A DNA stretch of 64,000 nt, from the NCBI GenBank assembly GCA_020635035.1, contig JACKAO010000003.1:248001-312000 (forward strand). Direction: 5' to 3'. Numbering within the stretch: position 1 is the stretch's first letter; every line of letters starts with the position of its first letter. This document shows positions 8,174-17,911 of the stretch, one piece after another. Position numbers and translations under genes: made by a program. The DNA is from Calditrichia bacterium (GTDB taxonomy: Bacteria > Calditrichota > Calditrichia > Calditrichales > J004). A model generated the notes under the pieces. That model was not told the DNA's origin. It was given only the letters and a program-made list of their open reading frames with translations, and did no database searches.

Positions 8174-9493
8174 ATGTATCCAAAGCGGTTAGCTATTCTG
8201 GTAGCCGGTGGTCCTGCACCGGGAATTAACAGTGTTATAGGTGCAGCTACAATAAGAGCAATCCTTTCAGGAGCTGAAGTTATTGGGATTAAAGATGGAT
8301 TCAAATGGCTAATGGAAGGGAATATTTCAAATATTATTCCTTTGTCAATAGATAGTGTAAGCCGGATACATTTCCGTGGCGGATCTTACCTTGGTATTGC
8401 CCGCGAAAATCCAACGAAAAATAAAAAACACCTGGAAAATACAATTTCATCACTTTTAAGATTGAATGTCGATAAGTTGATCACTATCGGTGGTGATGAC
8501 ACCTGTTACTCTGCATATAAGGTTGAACAAGTTGCGAATGGACGTATCCAGGTGGCTCATGTTCCAAAAACGATTGATAATGACCTTGATTTACCGCACG
8601 GTATTCCAACTTTTGGATACCAGACTGCCCGTCATATCGGGGTGGAAATTGTAAAAAATATAATGACAGACGCGCGTACAACTTCCCGCTGGTATTTTGT
8701 TGTAACTATGGGAAGAAAAGCCGGACATCTTGCACTTGGAACCGGAAAATCCGCAGGTGCTACACTTACTCTTATCCCGGAAGAATTTCCTGAAGAAAAA
8801 GTAAGTTTGGGACATATGGTTGATACTTTAGTAGGCGCGATAATTAAAAGAATCAGCTATGGACGCCAGGATGGTGTTGCTATTATTGCCGAAGGTCTTA
8901 TAGATAAGCTTGATCCACATGCGTTTGATACCCTGGTAAATATTGAAAAAGATGCACATGATAATCTTCGTTTTGCTGAAATTAATTTTGGTGAAATTCT
9001 TAAATACCATGTTCAGCAGCGTCTTAAACAATTTGGCATTAAGACCACAATTGTAGCAAAAAATATTGGTTACGAACTCCGTTGTGCTGATCCGATACCT
9101 TTTGATATGGAGTATACACGTGATCTGGGTTATATGGCCGCAAAATTTTTATTTGACGGTGGAAATGGCGCCTTAATCTCGATGCAGGATAATCGATTTG
9201 TCCCTATGTATTTTAAAGACATCCTTGATCCTGAAACAAATAAAATGAAAGTCAGAATGGTTGATACGGAGTCAGAAGCATATAAAATTGCCCATCGCTA
9301 TATGATCCGCTTAAATAAAGATGATTTTGATGATCCGCATGAATTGGCAAAATACGCCGCAACAGCCGGACTCACATTAGAAGAGTTTGAAAAGCAATTT
9401 AAATATCTTGTAAACGGAAAAAGTATCTCTCACAAACAAGCAAAAAAAAAGGAAGATGAAAAAAAGGAAAATAAGACTGTAGATGCAAAATAA
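8174..9493 (+). CDS. 6-phosphofructokinase, PPi-dependent type
   Basis: A 439-residue group A/B phosphofructokinase that phosphorylates fructose 6-phosphate. The phosphoryl-donor site reads GGDDT and the catalytic loop PKTIDND. In ATP enzymes these are GGDGS and PGTIDND; Asp and Lys at these places are the hallmark of diphosphate-dependent enzymes (PFP), which act reversibly in glycolysis and gluconeogenesis. MGRKAGHLALG and the substrate-binding RISYGRQDG stretch are also present. The ATG at 8174 has GGAG at the right distance (8164-8167); a GTG one codon earlier is possible. The C-terminal 20 or so residues are very Lys/Glu-rich and look like a disordered tail. The gene ends 11 bases inside ctaB, so the two are coupled. 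Confidence 0.88.
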   Translation: MYPKRLAILVAGGPAPGINSVIGAATIRAILSGAEVIGIKDGFKWLMEGNISNIIPLSIDSVSRIHFRGGSYLGIARENPTKNKKHLENTISSLLRLNVDKLITIGGDDTCYSAYKVEQVANGRIQVAHVPKTIDNDLDLPHGIPTFGYQTARHIGVEIVKNIMTDARTTSRWYFVVTMGRKAGHLALGTGKSAGATLTLIPEEFPEEKVSLGHMVDTLVGAIIKRISYGRQDGVAIIAEGLIDKLDPHAFDTLVNIEKDAHDNLRFAEINFGEILKYHVQQRLKQFGIKTTIVAKNIGYELRCADPIPFDMEYTRDLGYMAAKFLFDGGNGALISMQDNRFVPMYFKDILDPETNKMKVRMVDTESEAYKIAHRYMIRLNKDDFDDPHELAKYAATAGLTLEEFEKQFKYLVNGKSISHKQAKKKEDEKKENKTVDAK

Positions 9494-10346
9494 AATAAAA
9501 TCATACTTTGCTTTAACCAAGCCCACCATCATGTTGCTGGTTGTGGTAACAGGCAGCACGGCGCTTGTGTTAGAAGGAAGCCTGCTCAGTCATCCTTTTA
9601 AATTCCTATTGGTTGTCTTTGCAATATATCTTACCGGTGGATCGGCAAATGCTTTAAACCAGTGTTTTGAGCGTAACATTGATGCAAAAATGAAACGTAC
9701 TGCAGGCAGGCGACCATTGCCATTGCAACAGCTCGGAGCAACTCAGGCGTTTGTATTTTCTATAACAATCGGGGTTATTGGTCTGCTGATTTTCGGACTG
9801 GTATTTAACTGGTATAGTGCATTATTGTCATTAAGTACTATACTCTTTTACAGTCTTTTTTACACGCTCTATCTTAAGCCCAATACTGCCCAGAATATTG
9901 TTATTGGCGGGGCTGCCGGTTCAATGGCTCCCGTCGGTGCATGGGTTGCTGCTTCAGGTCAAATGGCTGTTGACCCATGGATTTTATTCCTGATTATCTT
10001 TTTATGGACACCACCACATTTTTGGGCACTGGCTCTGGTTTATAAAGATGATTACCGTGTTGCTAATCTGCCAATGATGCCTGTTGTTAAAGGTGATAAT
10101 TCAACATTCAAGCAAATAATTTTATATTCATGGCTTTTGGTGGCATCCAGTCTTCTAATGCTGCATAATAGTGATATGGGGATTTTTTACCTGATAGCGG
10201 CTGTTGTTTTTGGTGCATTATTTTTATTAAAAACATTTAAAGCAAACAAGACACGCAAAGAAAAAGAGATCAAAGGTCTCTTTGGTTATTCTATTATTTA
10301 TTTGTTTATGCTTTTTGCAGTAATTGTTGTTGATGGAATTTTTTAA
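9483..10346 (+). CDS. ctaB: Protoheme IX farnesyltransferase (heme O synthase)
   Basis: A 287-residue inner membrane UbiA-family prenyltransferase that adds a farnesyl group to heme B, giving heme O for the heme-copper oxidase encoded downstream. The first Asp-rich prenyl-diphosphate site is NQCFERNIDAKMKRTAGRRP near residues 58-77, and the second region is YKDDYRVANLPMMPVVKG. About eight to nine membrane helices are visible. The start lies within the end of the phosphofructokinase gene. Heme A synthase (CtaA), needed if the oxidase uses heme A, is not in this window. A 152-base gap with a promoter-like sequence separates this gene from actA. Confidence 0.95.
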   Translation: MQNKIKSYFALTKPTIMLLVVVTGSTALVLEGSLLSHPFKFLLVVFAIYLTGGSANALNQCFERNIDAKMKRTAGRRPLPLQQLGATQAFVFSITIGVIGLLIFGLVFNWYSALLSLSTILFYSLFYTLYLKPNTAQNIVIGGAAGSMAPVGAWVAASGQMAVDPWILFLIIFLWTPPHFWALALVYKDDYRVANLPMMPVVKGDNSTFKQIILYSWLLVASSLLMLHNSDMGIFYLIAAVVFGALFLLKTFKANKTRKEKEIKGLFGYSIIYLFMLFAVIVVDGIF

Positions 10347-10377
10347 GCCTGTAAATTTAAAATCATAACAAAAGTGT

Positions 10378-10406
10378 TTGAAAGTAATTCAATCAAAATT
10401 TATATT
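10378..10406 (+). promoter_or_regulatory. Sigma70-like promoter upstream of the act-cox block
   Basis: TTGAAA at 10378-10383 and TATATT at 10401-10406 are separated by exactly 17 bases and lie about 90 bases before the actA start, in the gap after ctaB. This is the best promoter-like match in front of the long respiratory gene series. It is inferred by eye; FCB lineages may use a different consensus. Confidence 0.35.
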
Positions 10407-10498
10407 GAAAACTTTATAATGCTTTTTCGGGGCAATTTTTTTCATCGTAATATATTTTTACAATCAGAAAATTTATTTCATGCTTATAGGAGTTACCA

Positions 10499-11146
10499 TT
10501 GGCTCAAATTTTTAAGAAAAGCGCCAACCTTTGGCCATTGTATGCTGTTATTGCAGTAACGCTGCTCGGTATTGGTGTTGTTGGCTTTTTCTGGTATTTT
10601 GGCTCACCTCAATACTTAGATGTCGGTTATCGTCCGCAGCAACCGGTTGACTACAGTCATAAGCTGCACGCCGGTGATTTGGGGATAGATTGCCGTTATT
10701 GCCATACAACGGTAGAAGTTTCAGCAAAAGCAAATGTGCCGCCTACAGAAACATGTATGAATTGTCATACACTTATCGGAACAGATAGACCTACACTGGA
10801 ATTGGTTCGTGAAAGCTGGGCAACCGGCAATTCCATCGAATGGGTGAGAATACATGATCTGCCCGATTATTCATTTTTTAATCATAGTGCCCATATAACT
10901 GCCGGTATTGGCTGTGAAAGTTGTCATGGTAATGTGGCAGCTATGGTTAAAGTTGAACAAAAAGAGCCGCTGAGCATGGGATGGTGCCTTACATGTCACC
11001 GCGCTCCCGAACAATTCATTCGCAGAAGAGACCAGATAACAACAATGAACTGGACACCTCCGGCTGATCAGGCTGAATTTGCGAAAAAAGTAATTATAGA
11101 AAAAAATATCAACCCTCCAACAGATTGCTCAGGATGTCATCGATGA
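10499..11146 (+). CDS. actA: Alternative complex III pentaheme cytochrome c subunit ActA
   Basis: A 215-residue membrane-anchored periplasmic cytochrome that passes electrons out of alternative complex III (quinol:cytochrome c oxidoreductase). Five CxxCH sites are present: CRYCH, CMNCH, CESCH, CLTCH and CSGCH, the last at the very C-terminus. One N-terminal membrane helix spans about residues 13-34. The start is a TTG at 10499 preceded by AGGAG at 10488-10492 with six bases between; no ATG in the frame would keep the helix. The stop overlaps the actB start (ATGA). It opens the act operon in the usual order. Confidence 0.93.
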   Translation: MAQIFKKSANLWPLYAVIAVTLLGIGVVGFFWYFGSPQYLDVGYRPQQPVDYSHKLHAGDLGIDCRYCHTTVEVSAKANVPPTETCMNCHTLIGTDRPTLELVRESWATGNSIEWVRIHDLPDYSFFNHSAHITAGIGCESCHGNVAAMVKVEQKEPLSMGWCLTCHRAPEQFIRRRDQITTMNWTPPADQAEFAKKVIIEKNINPPTDCSGCHR

Positions 11147-14091
11147 AAGAAATGCAAAAAAATAATGGAAAAGAATACTGGCGTAGCCTTGATCAAATTG
11201 CCGATACGCCCGAATTTCGAAGTTTCCTGGAAAGAGAATTTCCTGAAAATGCTTCGGAAATGACAAATCCGGTGACCCGTCGAAATTTTCTTGGTCTGAT
11301 GGGTGCATCGATTGCATTTGCCGGGTTGGTCAGTTGCCGTAAACCGGTTCAGAAAATTGTACCTTATGTTAAAGCTCCGGAAGATATGATCCCAGGAATT
11401 CCTAAATATTATGCTTCTACTGCTACTTTAGGCAGTCATGCTTATGGTGTTCTGGTTGAAAGCCATGGTGGCCGTCCCACTAAAATTGAAGGTAATGAAA
11501 AGCATCCATCTTCTCTGGGTAAAACAAATGCTTTTCTACAGGCAGAAGTACTTAATGTTTATGATCCTGATCGTGCTAAGTCGGTTTCGAATGAAGGCAC
11601 AGATGCGCAATGGAGTGATTTTGTTGCATTCTGGAAAGAAAAACATAGTCAGTTTACAGAGAGTCGGGGTGAAGGACTAGCAGTTATATCTGGAGAGTTT
11701 TCATCTCCAACACTGCATCGTCTTTATGAAACATTCAAAAGTGTATTTCCAAAAGCATCATGGGTTATAGACGAGCCTGTAAGCTATAAAAATGTGTACC
11801 AAGGTCTGGAGACAGCTACCGGAAAAAGGGTTCGTGCAAAACATCATTTTGATAAAGCAAAAGTGGTACTTTCTATTGATAATGATTTTCTTGGATTAGA
11901 ACAAGAGTCGATCACCGGAAATAAGGGTTTTGCTAAAGGCCGAAAGGTTGAGACTGAAAAAGATGAAATGAATCGCTTATATATAGTTGAATCTTCTTTT
12001 TCCGTCACCGGCAGTATGTCGGATCATCGTAAACGGCTATCGCAAAATCAAATTGAACGGTTTGTCAGACAAATCGCATCAGCATTAGGTGTTTTAACAA
12101 ATGCATCTGAAAATGTTGTTGATCCGGCATGGGTAAATGCACTTGTAAAGGATCTGAAGAAAAACCCCGGTAAAAGTATTGTTGTAGCAGGGCACAGACA
12201 AACCGCTGCAACTCATTCAATCGTATTTGCCATAAATGAATCTTTGAGCAACAATGGAAATACTGTTACTTACCATTCTGATCCTTACCTGGTGCATGAT
12301 GGTGATTCGATTGCTGATGTTATAAAGAATGCTTCAAAACTGGACACGGTAATTGTCCTGGGGAGTAACCCTGTTTATAATTCAACTGCAGGTCAAAATT
12401 TCGGTGAAGCTTATAAGAAAATTAAAAACAGAATTACGCTCTCATTGTATAAAGATGAGACAGCTGCGTTGTCGACCTGGCATATTCATCAGGCACATTT
12501 CCTTGAGTCATGGGGTGATGCTGTGGCCGTTGATGGTACCATTTCCACTATACAGCCATTGATTCAGCCTTTATACAATGGAAAAACAAATACTGAAGTA
12601 TTAAATCTGATCACTTCTGCCGAAGATAAAGATTGCCATGATATATTAAATGAAACATGGCAGGATATTTTGAAAACCAAAACTCTTGCCAAAAACTGGA
12701 GAAGGATTCTCCATGATGGCGTCCATGCGGAAAACAAAAGTCTTATAACTGTAAAGGCAGATGGTCAGGCTATAAATAATCTAGTTAAATCGTCTGATAT
12801 TTCAGCCACATCTTTATCAAAAGATAATCTAGAAATCGTTTTTTATCCATCCGCAAAAACATACGATGGCCGTTATGTCAATAATGGCTGGCTCCAGGAA
12901 GCACCCGATCCTGTAACAAAAATTTCCTGGGATAACGCAGCATTAATCAGTCCGAAAACAGCTGAAGAACTTGGTGTTAAAACAAGAGACCTGGTTTTTA
13001 TTAATGTTGGCGGAAAGGAATTGGAAATTGTTGCTCATGTACTACCCGGTCAGGCTGATTATGTAATCTCTCTGGAAGTTGGTATGGGGCGAAAGGATTA
13101 TGGAAGAATTGCCGACGGCGCCGGTTTTAACGTTAATACACTAAAACCATCCGATTCATTTTCGGTTACCGGAGCAAGGATTACTCCTACGGGAAGAACC
13201 TATGTTCTTGCTAACACGCAGGATCACAGCTCGATGGAAAACAGACCATTGATTCGTGAAGCCACTTTGGAAGAATACAAAAAAGATCCTGAATTTGCTC
13301 CAAATATGGTTAAACATCCACCATTGAAATCACTTTGGGAAGAATATCCTTATACAGAAGGTTACCAATGGGGAATGGCAATTGATCTGAATACCTGTTC
13401 AGGTTGTAATGCTTGTGTTATTGCCTGTCAGAGTGAGAACAATGTTCCGATTGTTGGCAAAGAACAGGTTGAAAAAGGCCGTGAAATGCACTGGATGCGC
13501 ATGGACCGCTATTTTTCCGGCGATCTTGATAATCCTGAAATGGTTTATCAGCCGGTTGCATGTCAGCATTGTGAGAATGCCCCATGTGAGCAGGTTTGTC
13601 CGGTTCAAGCCACTTTGCATGACAAAGAAGGTCTTAATGTTATGACCTATAACCGTTGTGTAGGTACGCGTTACTGTTCAAATAACTGCCCGTATAAAGT
13701 CCGCCGCTTTAATTTCTTTAACTATACAAAAGACTATCCTGAAACGATAAAAATGGTACAGAATCCGGATGTAACTGTACGTTTTCGTGGGGTTATGGAA
13801 AAATGTACTTATTGTACTCAGCGTATACAGGCAGCAAAGATAGGTGCTAAAAATGAAGGGCGCACTTTGGTTGATGGCGAAGTTGTAACCGCCTGCCAGC
13901 AGGCTTGTCCGGCGGATGCTATTGTATTTGGTAATATAAATGATCCTGAAAGCAAAGTAACAAAAGTAAAACAACAGAATCGAAACTATGCTATGCTTGG
14001 TGAACTTAATGTTAAGCCACGCACCACCTATCTTGCCAAGCTGCGAAATCCTAATCCTGAAATAGTTAAACAAACTGAAACAGTAAGTTAA
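11143..14091 (+). CDS. actB: Alternative complex III ActB: molybdopterin-like and iron-sulfur subunit
   Basis: A 982-residue periplasmic subunit. A twin-arginine signal TRRNFLGLMG lies around residues 45-54, set after an unusually long leader typical of ActB. The body is a molybdopterin oxidoreductase fold that in characterised ActB carries no cofactor. From about residue 750 follows an NrfC/PsrB-like part with four clusters: CSGCNACVIAC, CQHCENAPCEQVC, a CVGTRYCSNNC segment, CTYC and CQQAC. By family these hold three [4Fe-4S] and one [3Fe-4S]. I chose the ATG at 11143 because it overlaps the actA stop (ATGA) and has AGGA about nine bases upstream; an upstream TTG at 11125 and ATG at 11134 are open too. 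It relays electrons from ActC-bound quinol to ActA/ActE. Confidence 0.93.
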   Translation: MKEMQKNNGKEYWRSLDQIADTPEFRSFLEREFPENASEMTNPVTRRNFLGLMGASIAFAGLVSCRKPVQKIVPYVKAPEDMIPGIPKYYASTATLGSHAYGVLVESHGGRPTKIEGNEKHPSSLGKTNAFLQAEVLNVYDPDRAKSVSNEGTDAQWSDFVAFWKEKHSQFTESRGEGLAVISGEFSSPTLHRLYETFKSVFPKASWVIDEPVSYKNVYQGLETATGKRVRAKHHFDKAKVVLSIDNDFLGLEQESITGNKGFAKGRKVETEKDEMNRLYIVESSFSVTGSMSDHRKRLSQNQIERFVRQIASALGVLTNASENVVDPAWVNALVKDLKKNPGKSIVVAGHRQTAATHSIVFAINESLSNNGNTVTYHSDPYLVHDGDSIADVIKNASKLDTVIVLGSNPVYNSTAGQNFGEAYKKIKNRITLSLYKDETAALSTWHIHQAHFLESWGDAVAVDGTISTIQPLIQPLYNGKTNTEVLNLITSAEDKDCHDILNETWQDILKTKTLAKNWRRILHDGVHAENKSLITVKADGQAINNLVKSSDISATSLSKDNLEIVFYPSAKTYDGRYVNNGWLQEAPDPVTKISWDNAALISPKTAEELGVKTRDLVFINVGGKELEIVAHVLPGQADYVISLEVGMGRKDYGRIADGAGFNVNTLKPSDSFSVTGARITPTGRTYVLANTQDHSSMENRPLIREATLEEYKKDPEFAPNMVKHPPLKSLWEEYPYTEGYQWGMAIDLNTCSGCNACVIACQSENNVPIVGKEQVEKGREMHWMRMDRYFSGDLDNPEMVYQPVACQHCENAPCEQVCPVQATLHDKEGLNVMTYNRCVGTRYCSNNCPYKVRRFNFFNYTKDYPETIKMVQNPDVTVRFRGVMEKCTYCTQRIQAAKIGAKNEGRTLVDGEVVTACQQACPADAIVFGNINDPESKVTKVKQQNRNYAMLGELNVKPRTTYLAKLRNPNPEIVKQTETVS

Positions 14092-14107
14092 TAAAAGCGA
14101 GAAAAAA

Positions 14108-15514
14108 GTGAGTTCCATGAACAAAGAGACGGAAGCGGTTTATGATTATCAGGTTCCTTTAATAACAGGTAATCAGACTTTTTCATCTATTACTGATAGA
14201 ATATCTTCCATAACCGAGTCAAAAACTACAAAAGAGTGGTTGCTTTTATTTGGCCTGGCGTCGTCATTGATGCTGCTCCTTTTCGGATCAATCGGTTATC
14301 TGGTTTGGGAAGGAACCGGTATTTGGGGATTAAATAATCCTGTAGGCTGGGGCTGGGCAATTGTAAATTTTGTATTTTGGGTTGGTATAGGGCACGCTGG
14401 AACACTTATTTCCGCTGTGTTGTTTTTATTCAGGCAGAAGTGGCGTACTTCAATTAACCGTTTTGCTGAAGCTATGACGTTGTTTGCTGTTATTTGTGCC
14501 CTTGTATTCCCCGGTATTCATGTCGGTCGTATCTGGGTCGTCTATTATTTTTTCCCGATTCCAAATCAGATGGATATGTGGCCGAACTTTCGCAGTCCAC
14601 TATTGTGGGACTTCTTTGCAGTTGGAACATATTTTACAGTATCTCTGCTTTTTTGGTATACAGGATTGATACCAGATTTAGCAACACTTCGTGATCGTGC
14701 AAAGACAAAAATCCGTAAAGTTTTATTTGGAATATTTTCGCTGGGCTGGCGTGGTGGTAATAAACAATGGAAACATTATGAATTGGCTTATTTACTATTA
14801 GCTGGTTTATCCACACCGCTTGTTTTATCTGTGCATAGTGTTGTTAGTACAGACTTTGCAACAAGTGTAATTCCCGGCTGGCATACCACAATATTCCCGC
14901 CATACTTCGTAGCCGGTGCTATATTCTCAGGTTTTGCAATGGTAATGACGCTGGCATTGATTGCCCGCAGGGTTTATCATCTTGAACACATTATAACCAT
15001 GACACACCTTGAAAACATGAATAAAATTATCATGGTTACAGGTATGATGGTTGGTTATTCTTACAGCATGGAATTTTTTATAGCCTGGTACAGCGGTAAC
15101 CCCTATGAAGCATATGCTTTTATAAACAGGGCATTTGGAGAATATGCCTGGGCATATTGGATAATGATATCATGTAATGTTATAATACCGCAGATTTTCT
15201 GGTCAAGAAGGTTAAGAAGAAGTATTCCGGTTATGTTTATTGCTTCAATAACTGTTAATATTGGTATGTGGTTTGAACGTTTTGTTATTATTGTTACTTC
15301 TTTATCCCGTGACTTTTTACCATCATCATGGGATTATTATTCTCCAACTTTCTGGGATGTTTCCTTGTTAATAGGTTCTTTCGGTTTGTTCTTCACGCTG
15401 TTTTTATTATTTATTCGTCATTTGCCCATGGTTGCAATGTCGGAAGTAAAAGGAGTTTTACCGCAGGCCAATCCACATCACGGTCATAATGGGCATGAAG
15501 GAGAAAGCAAATAA
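14108..15514 (+). CDS. actC: Alternative complex III ActC, NrfD-like quinol-binding membrane subunit
   Basis: A 468-residue integral membrane protein of the NrfD/PsrC family with about ten helices. It forms a quinol oxidation site of alternative complex III together with ActB. Family stretches include GHAGTLISAVLFLFRQKWR, IHVGRIWVVYYFFPIPN and the charged segment after helix 5. The GTG at 14108 is preceded by GCGAG; an ATG three codons on is also possible. The C-terminus ends in a His/Gly-rich tail. The stop shares one base with the actD start (TAATG). The ActC helices are thought to form part of a proton path, but this is family knowledge. Confidence 0.92.
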   Translation: MSSMNKETEAVYDYQVPLITGNQTFSSITDRISSITESKTTKEWLLLFGLASSLMLLLFGSIGYLVWEGTGIWGLNNPVGWGWAIVNFVFWVGIGHAGTLISAVLFLFRQKWRTSINRFAEAMTLFAVICALVFPGIHVGRIWVVYYFFPIPNQMDMWPNFRSPLLWDFFAVGTYFTVSLLFWYTGLIPDLATLRDRAKTKIRKVLFGIFSLGWRGGNKQWKHYELAYLLLAGLSTPLVLSVHSVVSTDFATSVIPGWHTTIFPPYFVAGAIFSGFAMVMTLALIARRVYHLEHIITMTHLENMNKIIMVTGMMVGYSYSMEFFIAWYSGNPYEAYAFINRAFGEYAWAYWIMISCNVIIPQIFWSRRLRRSIPVMFIASITVNIGMWFERFVIIVTSLSRDFLPSSWDYYSPTFWDVSLLIGSFGLFFTLFLLFIRHLPMVAMSEVKGVLPQANPHHGHNGHEGESK

Positions 15515-16062
15515 TGAGTGAAAAAGTATTAGCTGTTTTAGCAGAATTTAAAGATCCTGCTGATCTTTTACATGCAGCTGAAAAAGTAAAAGACCAGGGG
15601 TTTAAAAAATTTGATTGTCATTCTCCTTTTCCAATTCATGGAATGGATGATGCGATGGGTGAAAAAAGATCTCCGCTGGGATATGTTGTTGGAGTCGTTG
15701 CCGTAATTTCTGTCATCGGTATGTTTGCTTTTCAGGGATGGACATCTGCAATCGACTATCCTTTAGTGTTATCAGGTAAGCCATTATTCAGCTATCAGGC
15801 TTATGGGGTTGCATCCTGGGCAGTTATGGTTTTGTTATCTGCAATCGTTACAGTGATTGGTATGATGGTTCTTATAGGCCTGCCGCGTTTTCATCATCCT
15901 TTATTTTACTCAGAAAACTTTTCAAAAAAAGTAAATGATGATGGATTTTTTGTAAGTATTGAAGCAGACGATCCGCAGTTTGAAGCAGAAAAAACAAAAA
16001 AGTTTCTGGAGTCAATAGGCGGTAAAAATATTGAATTAGTAGTCCCCAATGAAGAAGACTAA
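15514..16062 (+). CDS. actD: Alternative complex III ActD (DUF3341)
   Basis: A 182-residue membrane subunit of alternative complex III. A soluble N-terminal part of about 55 residues (AEFKDPADLLHAAEKVKDQG, then the FDCHSPFPIHGMD stretch) precedes two membrane helices near residues 58-78 and 98-122. The end carries the RFHHPLFYSENF motif and a small ferredoxin-like fold typical of DUF3341. ActD holds no cofactor in solved complexes. The start overlaps the actC stop by one base, and the next gene follows within a few bases. Confidence 0.9.
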   Translation: MSEKVLAVLAEFKDPADLLHAAEKVKDQGFKKFDCHSPFPIHGMDDAMGEKRSPLGYVVGVVAVISVIGMFAFQGWTSAIDYPLVLSGKPLFSYQAYGVASWAVMVLLSAIVTVIGMMVLIGLPRFHHPLFYSENFSKKVNDDGFFVSIEADDPQFEAEKTKKFLESIGGKNIELVVPNEED

Positions 16063-16066
16063 TTAC

Positions 16067-16705
16067 ATGGGAAGGTTAACATTGAAGTCTACCTGGAAAA
16101 CATATTTAAAATCGGCTTTTGCCCTGGCAACTGTAATGCTTGTAAGCATAAGTTGTCTTCGCGGGCAGCCTTCTGATAAGCCGGCGATTCACCTAAATCC
16201 TAATATGGATGATCAGAATCGTTATGATCCCCTTGAGAAAAGTAAATTTTTTGCTGATAAGCGTGTGATGCGCACTCCTGAAGAAGGAACAGTTGCGCGT
16301 GGAGAACTCCGCGAAGATGATGCGTATTACAGGGGAAAAGATGAAGCAGGTGAATTTATTTCAAAAATTCCATTCACCGTGGATATTGATTTAATGCAAC
16401 GCGGACAAGAACGGTATAATATTTATTGTTCACCTTGCCACAGCCGGGCAGGAGATGGAAAGGGTATTGTTCCAAAGCGTGGTTTCCTTCCACCACCGGA
16501 TTTCCATCAGGAAAAAATCAGGGATTTTGCCGATGGTTATATTTATGATGTGATTTCAAATGGTGTAAGAAATATGCCTGCTTACAGAAAACAGATCCCT
16601 GTGCATGATCGTTGGGCCATTGTTGCATATGTGCGGGCATTGCAGCGTACTCAAAATGCGACTGCCAGTGATGTTCCTGAACAAAAACTAAACGAGCTTA
16701 ATTAG
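16067..16705 (+). CDS. actE: Alternative complex III ActE, monoheme cytochrome c lipoprotein
   Basis: A 212-residue lipoprotein with one heme c. The signal runs to the lipobox LVSISC, so the mature protein should be anchored by a lipidated Cys. The heme site is CSPCH in RYNIYCSPCHSRAGDGKG, and the axial Met is probably in GVRNMPAY. An ATG at 16049, inside actD, is in frame and would add six residues; no ribosome site supports it, whereas GAAGA lies before the ATG at 16067. ActE accepts electrons in the complex and hands them to the caa3 oxidase. Usual position in the act operon. Confidence 0.9.
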   Translation: MGRLTLKSTWKTYLKSAFALATVMLVSISCLRGQPSDKPAIHLNPNMDDQNRYDPLEKSKFFADKRVMRTPEEGTVARGELREDDAYYRGKDEAGEFISKIPFTVDIDLMQRGQERYNIYCSPCHSRAGDGKGIVPKRGFLPPPDFHQEKIRDFADGYIYDVISNGVRNMPAYRKQIPVHDRWAIVAYVRALQRTQNATASDVPEQKLNELN

Positions 16706-16714
16706 AGAAAAAAA

Positions 16715-17896
16715 ATGAATATAGACAGCAGTACATACACATTTACTCAAAAAGGAACTACAGGCAGAAATGCTCTGATTGTTGGTGTAATATTTTTGAT
16801 AGTCAGTGCAGCAGGTTATTTTATGAATTCTGCCGAATTCTTCCAGTCATATCTTATTGCGTACATATTTTGGCTGACATTTGCATTAGGCGGTTTATTC
16901 TATACACTTGTCAATAACCTTTTTGGCTCGGAATGGAATATAGTAATGCGGCGATTAAACGAAGCAGCAATGTACAGCTTCCCCTTGCTCGCGATTCTGT
17001 TTATACCAATACTTTTTGGAATGCATGACCTTTACCACTGGACACATCATGAAGTTGTTGCTGAAGATCCGGTACTTTCTGCAAAAGCAGGATACTTAAA
17101 CATAACTTTTTTTATTATTCGTGCTGTCATCTATTTCAGTATTTGGTTTTTGCTAAGCCGGATTTTATATAAAATGTCTTTAAAGCAAGATAAAGAACCG
17201 CATGATGATATCATCTTAAATATGCGCCGTTTTAGTGCACCAGGTATGATTTTATTTGCATTATCAATGACATTTGCATCATTTGACTGGTTGATGTCGC
17301 TTGATCCGCACTGGTTTTCAACAATTTACGGTTTATATATTTTTGCAGGAAGTTTTCTTGCCATTTTATCGTTTATTGTTTTGGTAAGTATAAATTTAAG
17401 GGATAAAGGAATTCTCACTTCTGAAATTACAGTCGAACATTATCATGATCTTGGTAAACTGCTTTTTGCTTTTCTGATTTTTTGGGGATACATGGGCTTT
17501 TCACAATACTTCCTGATATGGTATGCAAATATCCCTGAAGAAACTGTTTATTATCTGGAGCGCTGGGAACATGGATGGAACGTTATAACAATGCTTTTGG
17601 TTGTTGGACATTTTACACTACCATTTTTATTGTTGTTGATTCGTGCATCCAAACGTCGCTTATCCTTAATGAAAAGTATAGCGATCTGGATAATTTTAAT
17701 GCATGCTTTTGATATATTTTGGTTAGTAAAACCTAATTTTTCTGAAGGTTTAACTTTTAGTTGGATGGAAGCAACACTTATTTTAGGTATCGGCGGACTT
17801 TTTGTTTGGAATTTCTGGAATAATATAACCAGCCATCCCGTTCTTCCGGTTGGTGAGCGAAGACTTAAAGCATCATTAAATTTTAAGAATAATTAG
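16715..17896 (+). CDS. actF: Alternative complex III ActF, second NrfD-like membrane subunit
   Basis: A 393-residue membrane protein with about ten helices, a paralogue of ActC. Visible features include the Trp/His-rich loop HDLYHWTHHE near residues 107-116, which sits on the periplasmic side in the family, and the FDWLMSLDPHWFSTIYG stretch near residue 190. ActF lies opposite ActC in the complex and may conduct protons. GAGA precedes the ATG by a few bases, and the gene lies nine bases after actE. Together actA-F form a complete alternative complex III in the order seen in Rhodothermus and other FCB members. Confidence 0.9.
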   Translation: MNIDSSTYTFTQKGTTGRNALIVGVIFLIVSAAGYFMNSAEFFQSYLIAYIFWLTFALGGLFYTLVNNLFGSEWNIVMRRLNEAAMYSFPLLAILFIPILFGMHDLYHWTHHEVVAEDPVLSAKAGYLNITFFIIRAVIYFSIWFLLSRILYKMSLKQDKEPHDDIILNMRRFSAPGMILFALSMTFASFDWLMSLDPHWFSTIYGLYIFAGSFLAILSFIVLVSINLRDKGILTSEITVEHYHDLGKLLFAFLIFWGYMGFSQYFLIWYANIPEETVYYLERWEHGWNVITMLLVVGHFTLPFLLLLIRASKRRLSLMKSIAIWIILMHAFDIFWLVKPNFSEGLTFSWMEATLILGIGGLFVWNFWNNITSHPVLPVGERRLKASLNFKNN

Positions 17897-17911
17897 AAAA
17901 GCAGGTTGAGT

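Noticed and set aside
13678..14124. 148-residue minus-strand frame over the end of actB
   Set aside because: Shadow of the ActB iron-sulfur region; composition is unlike a real protein.
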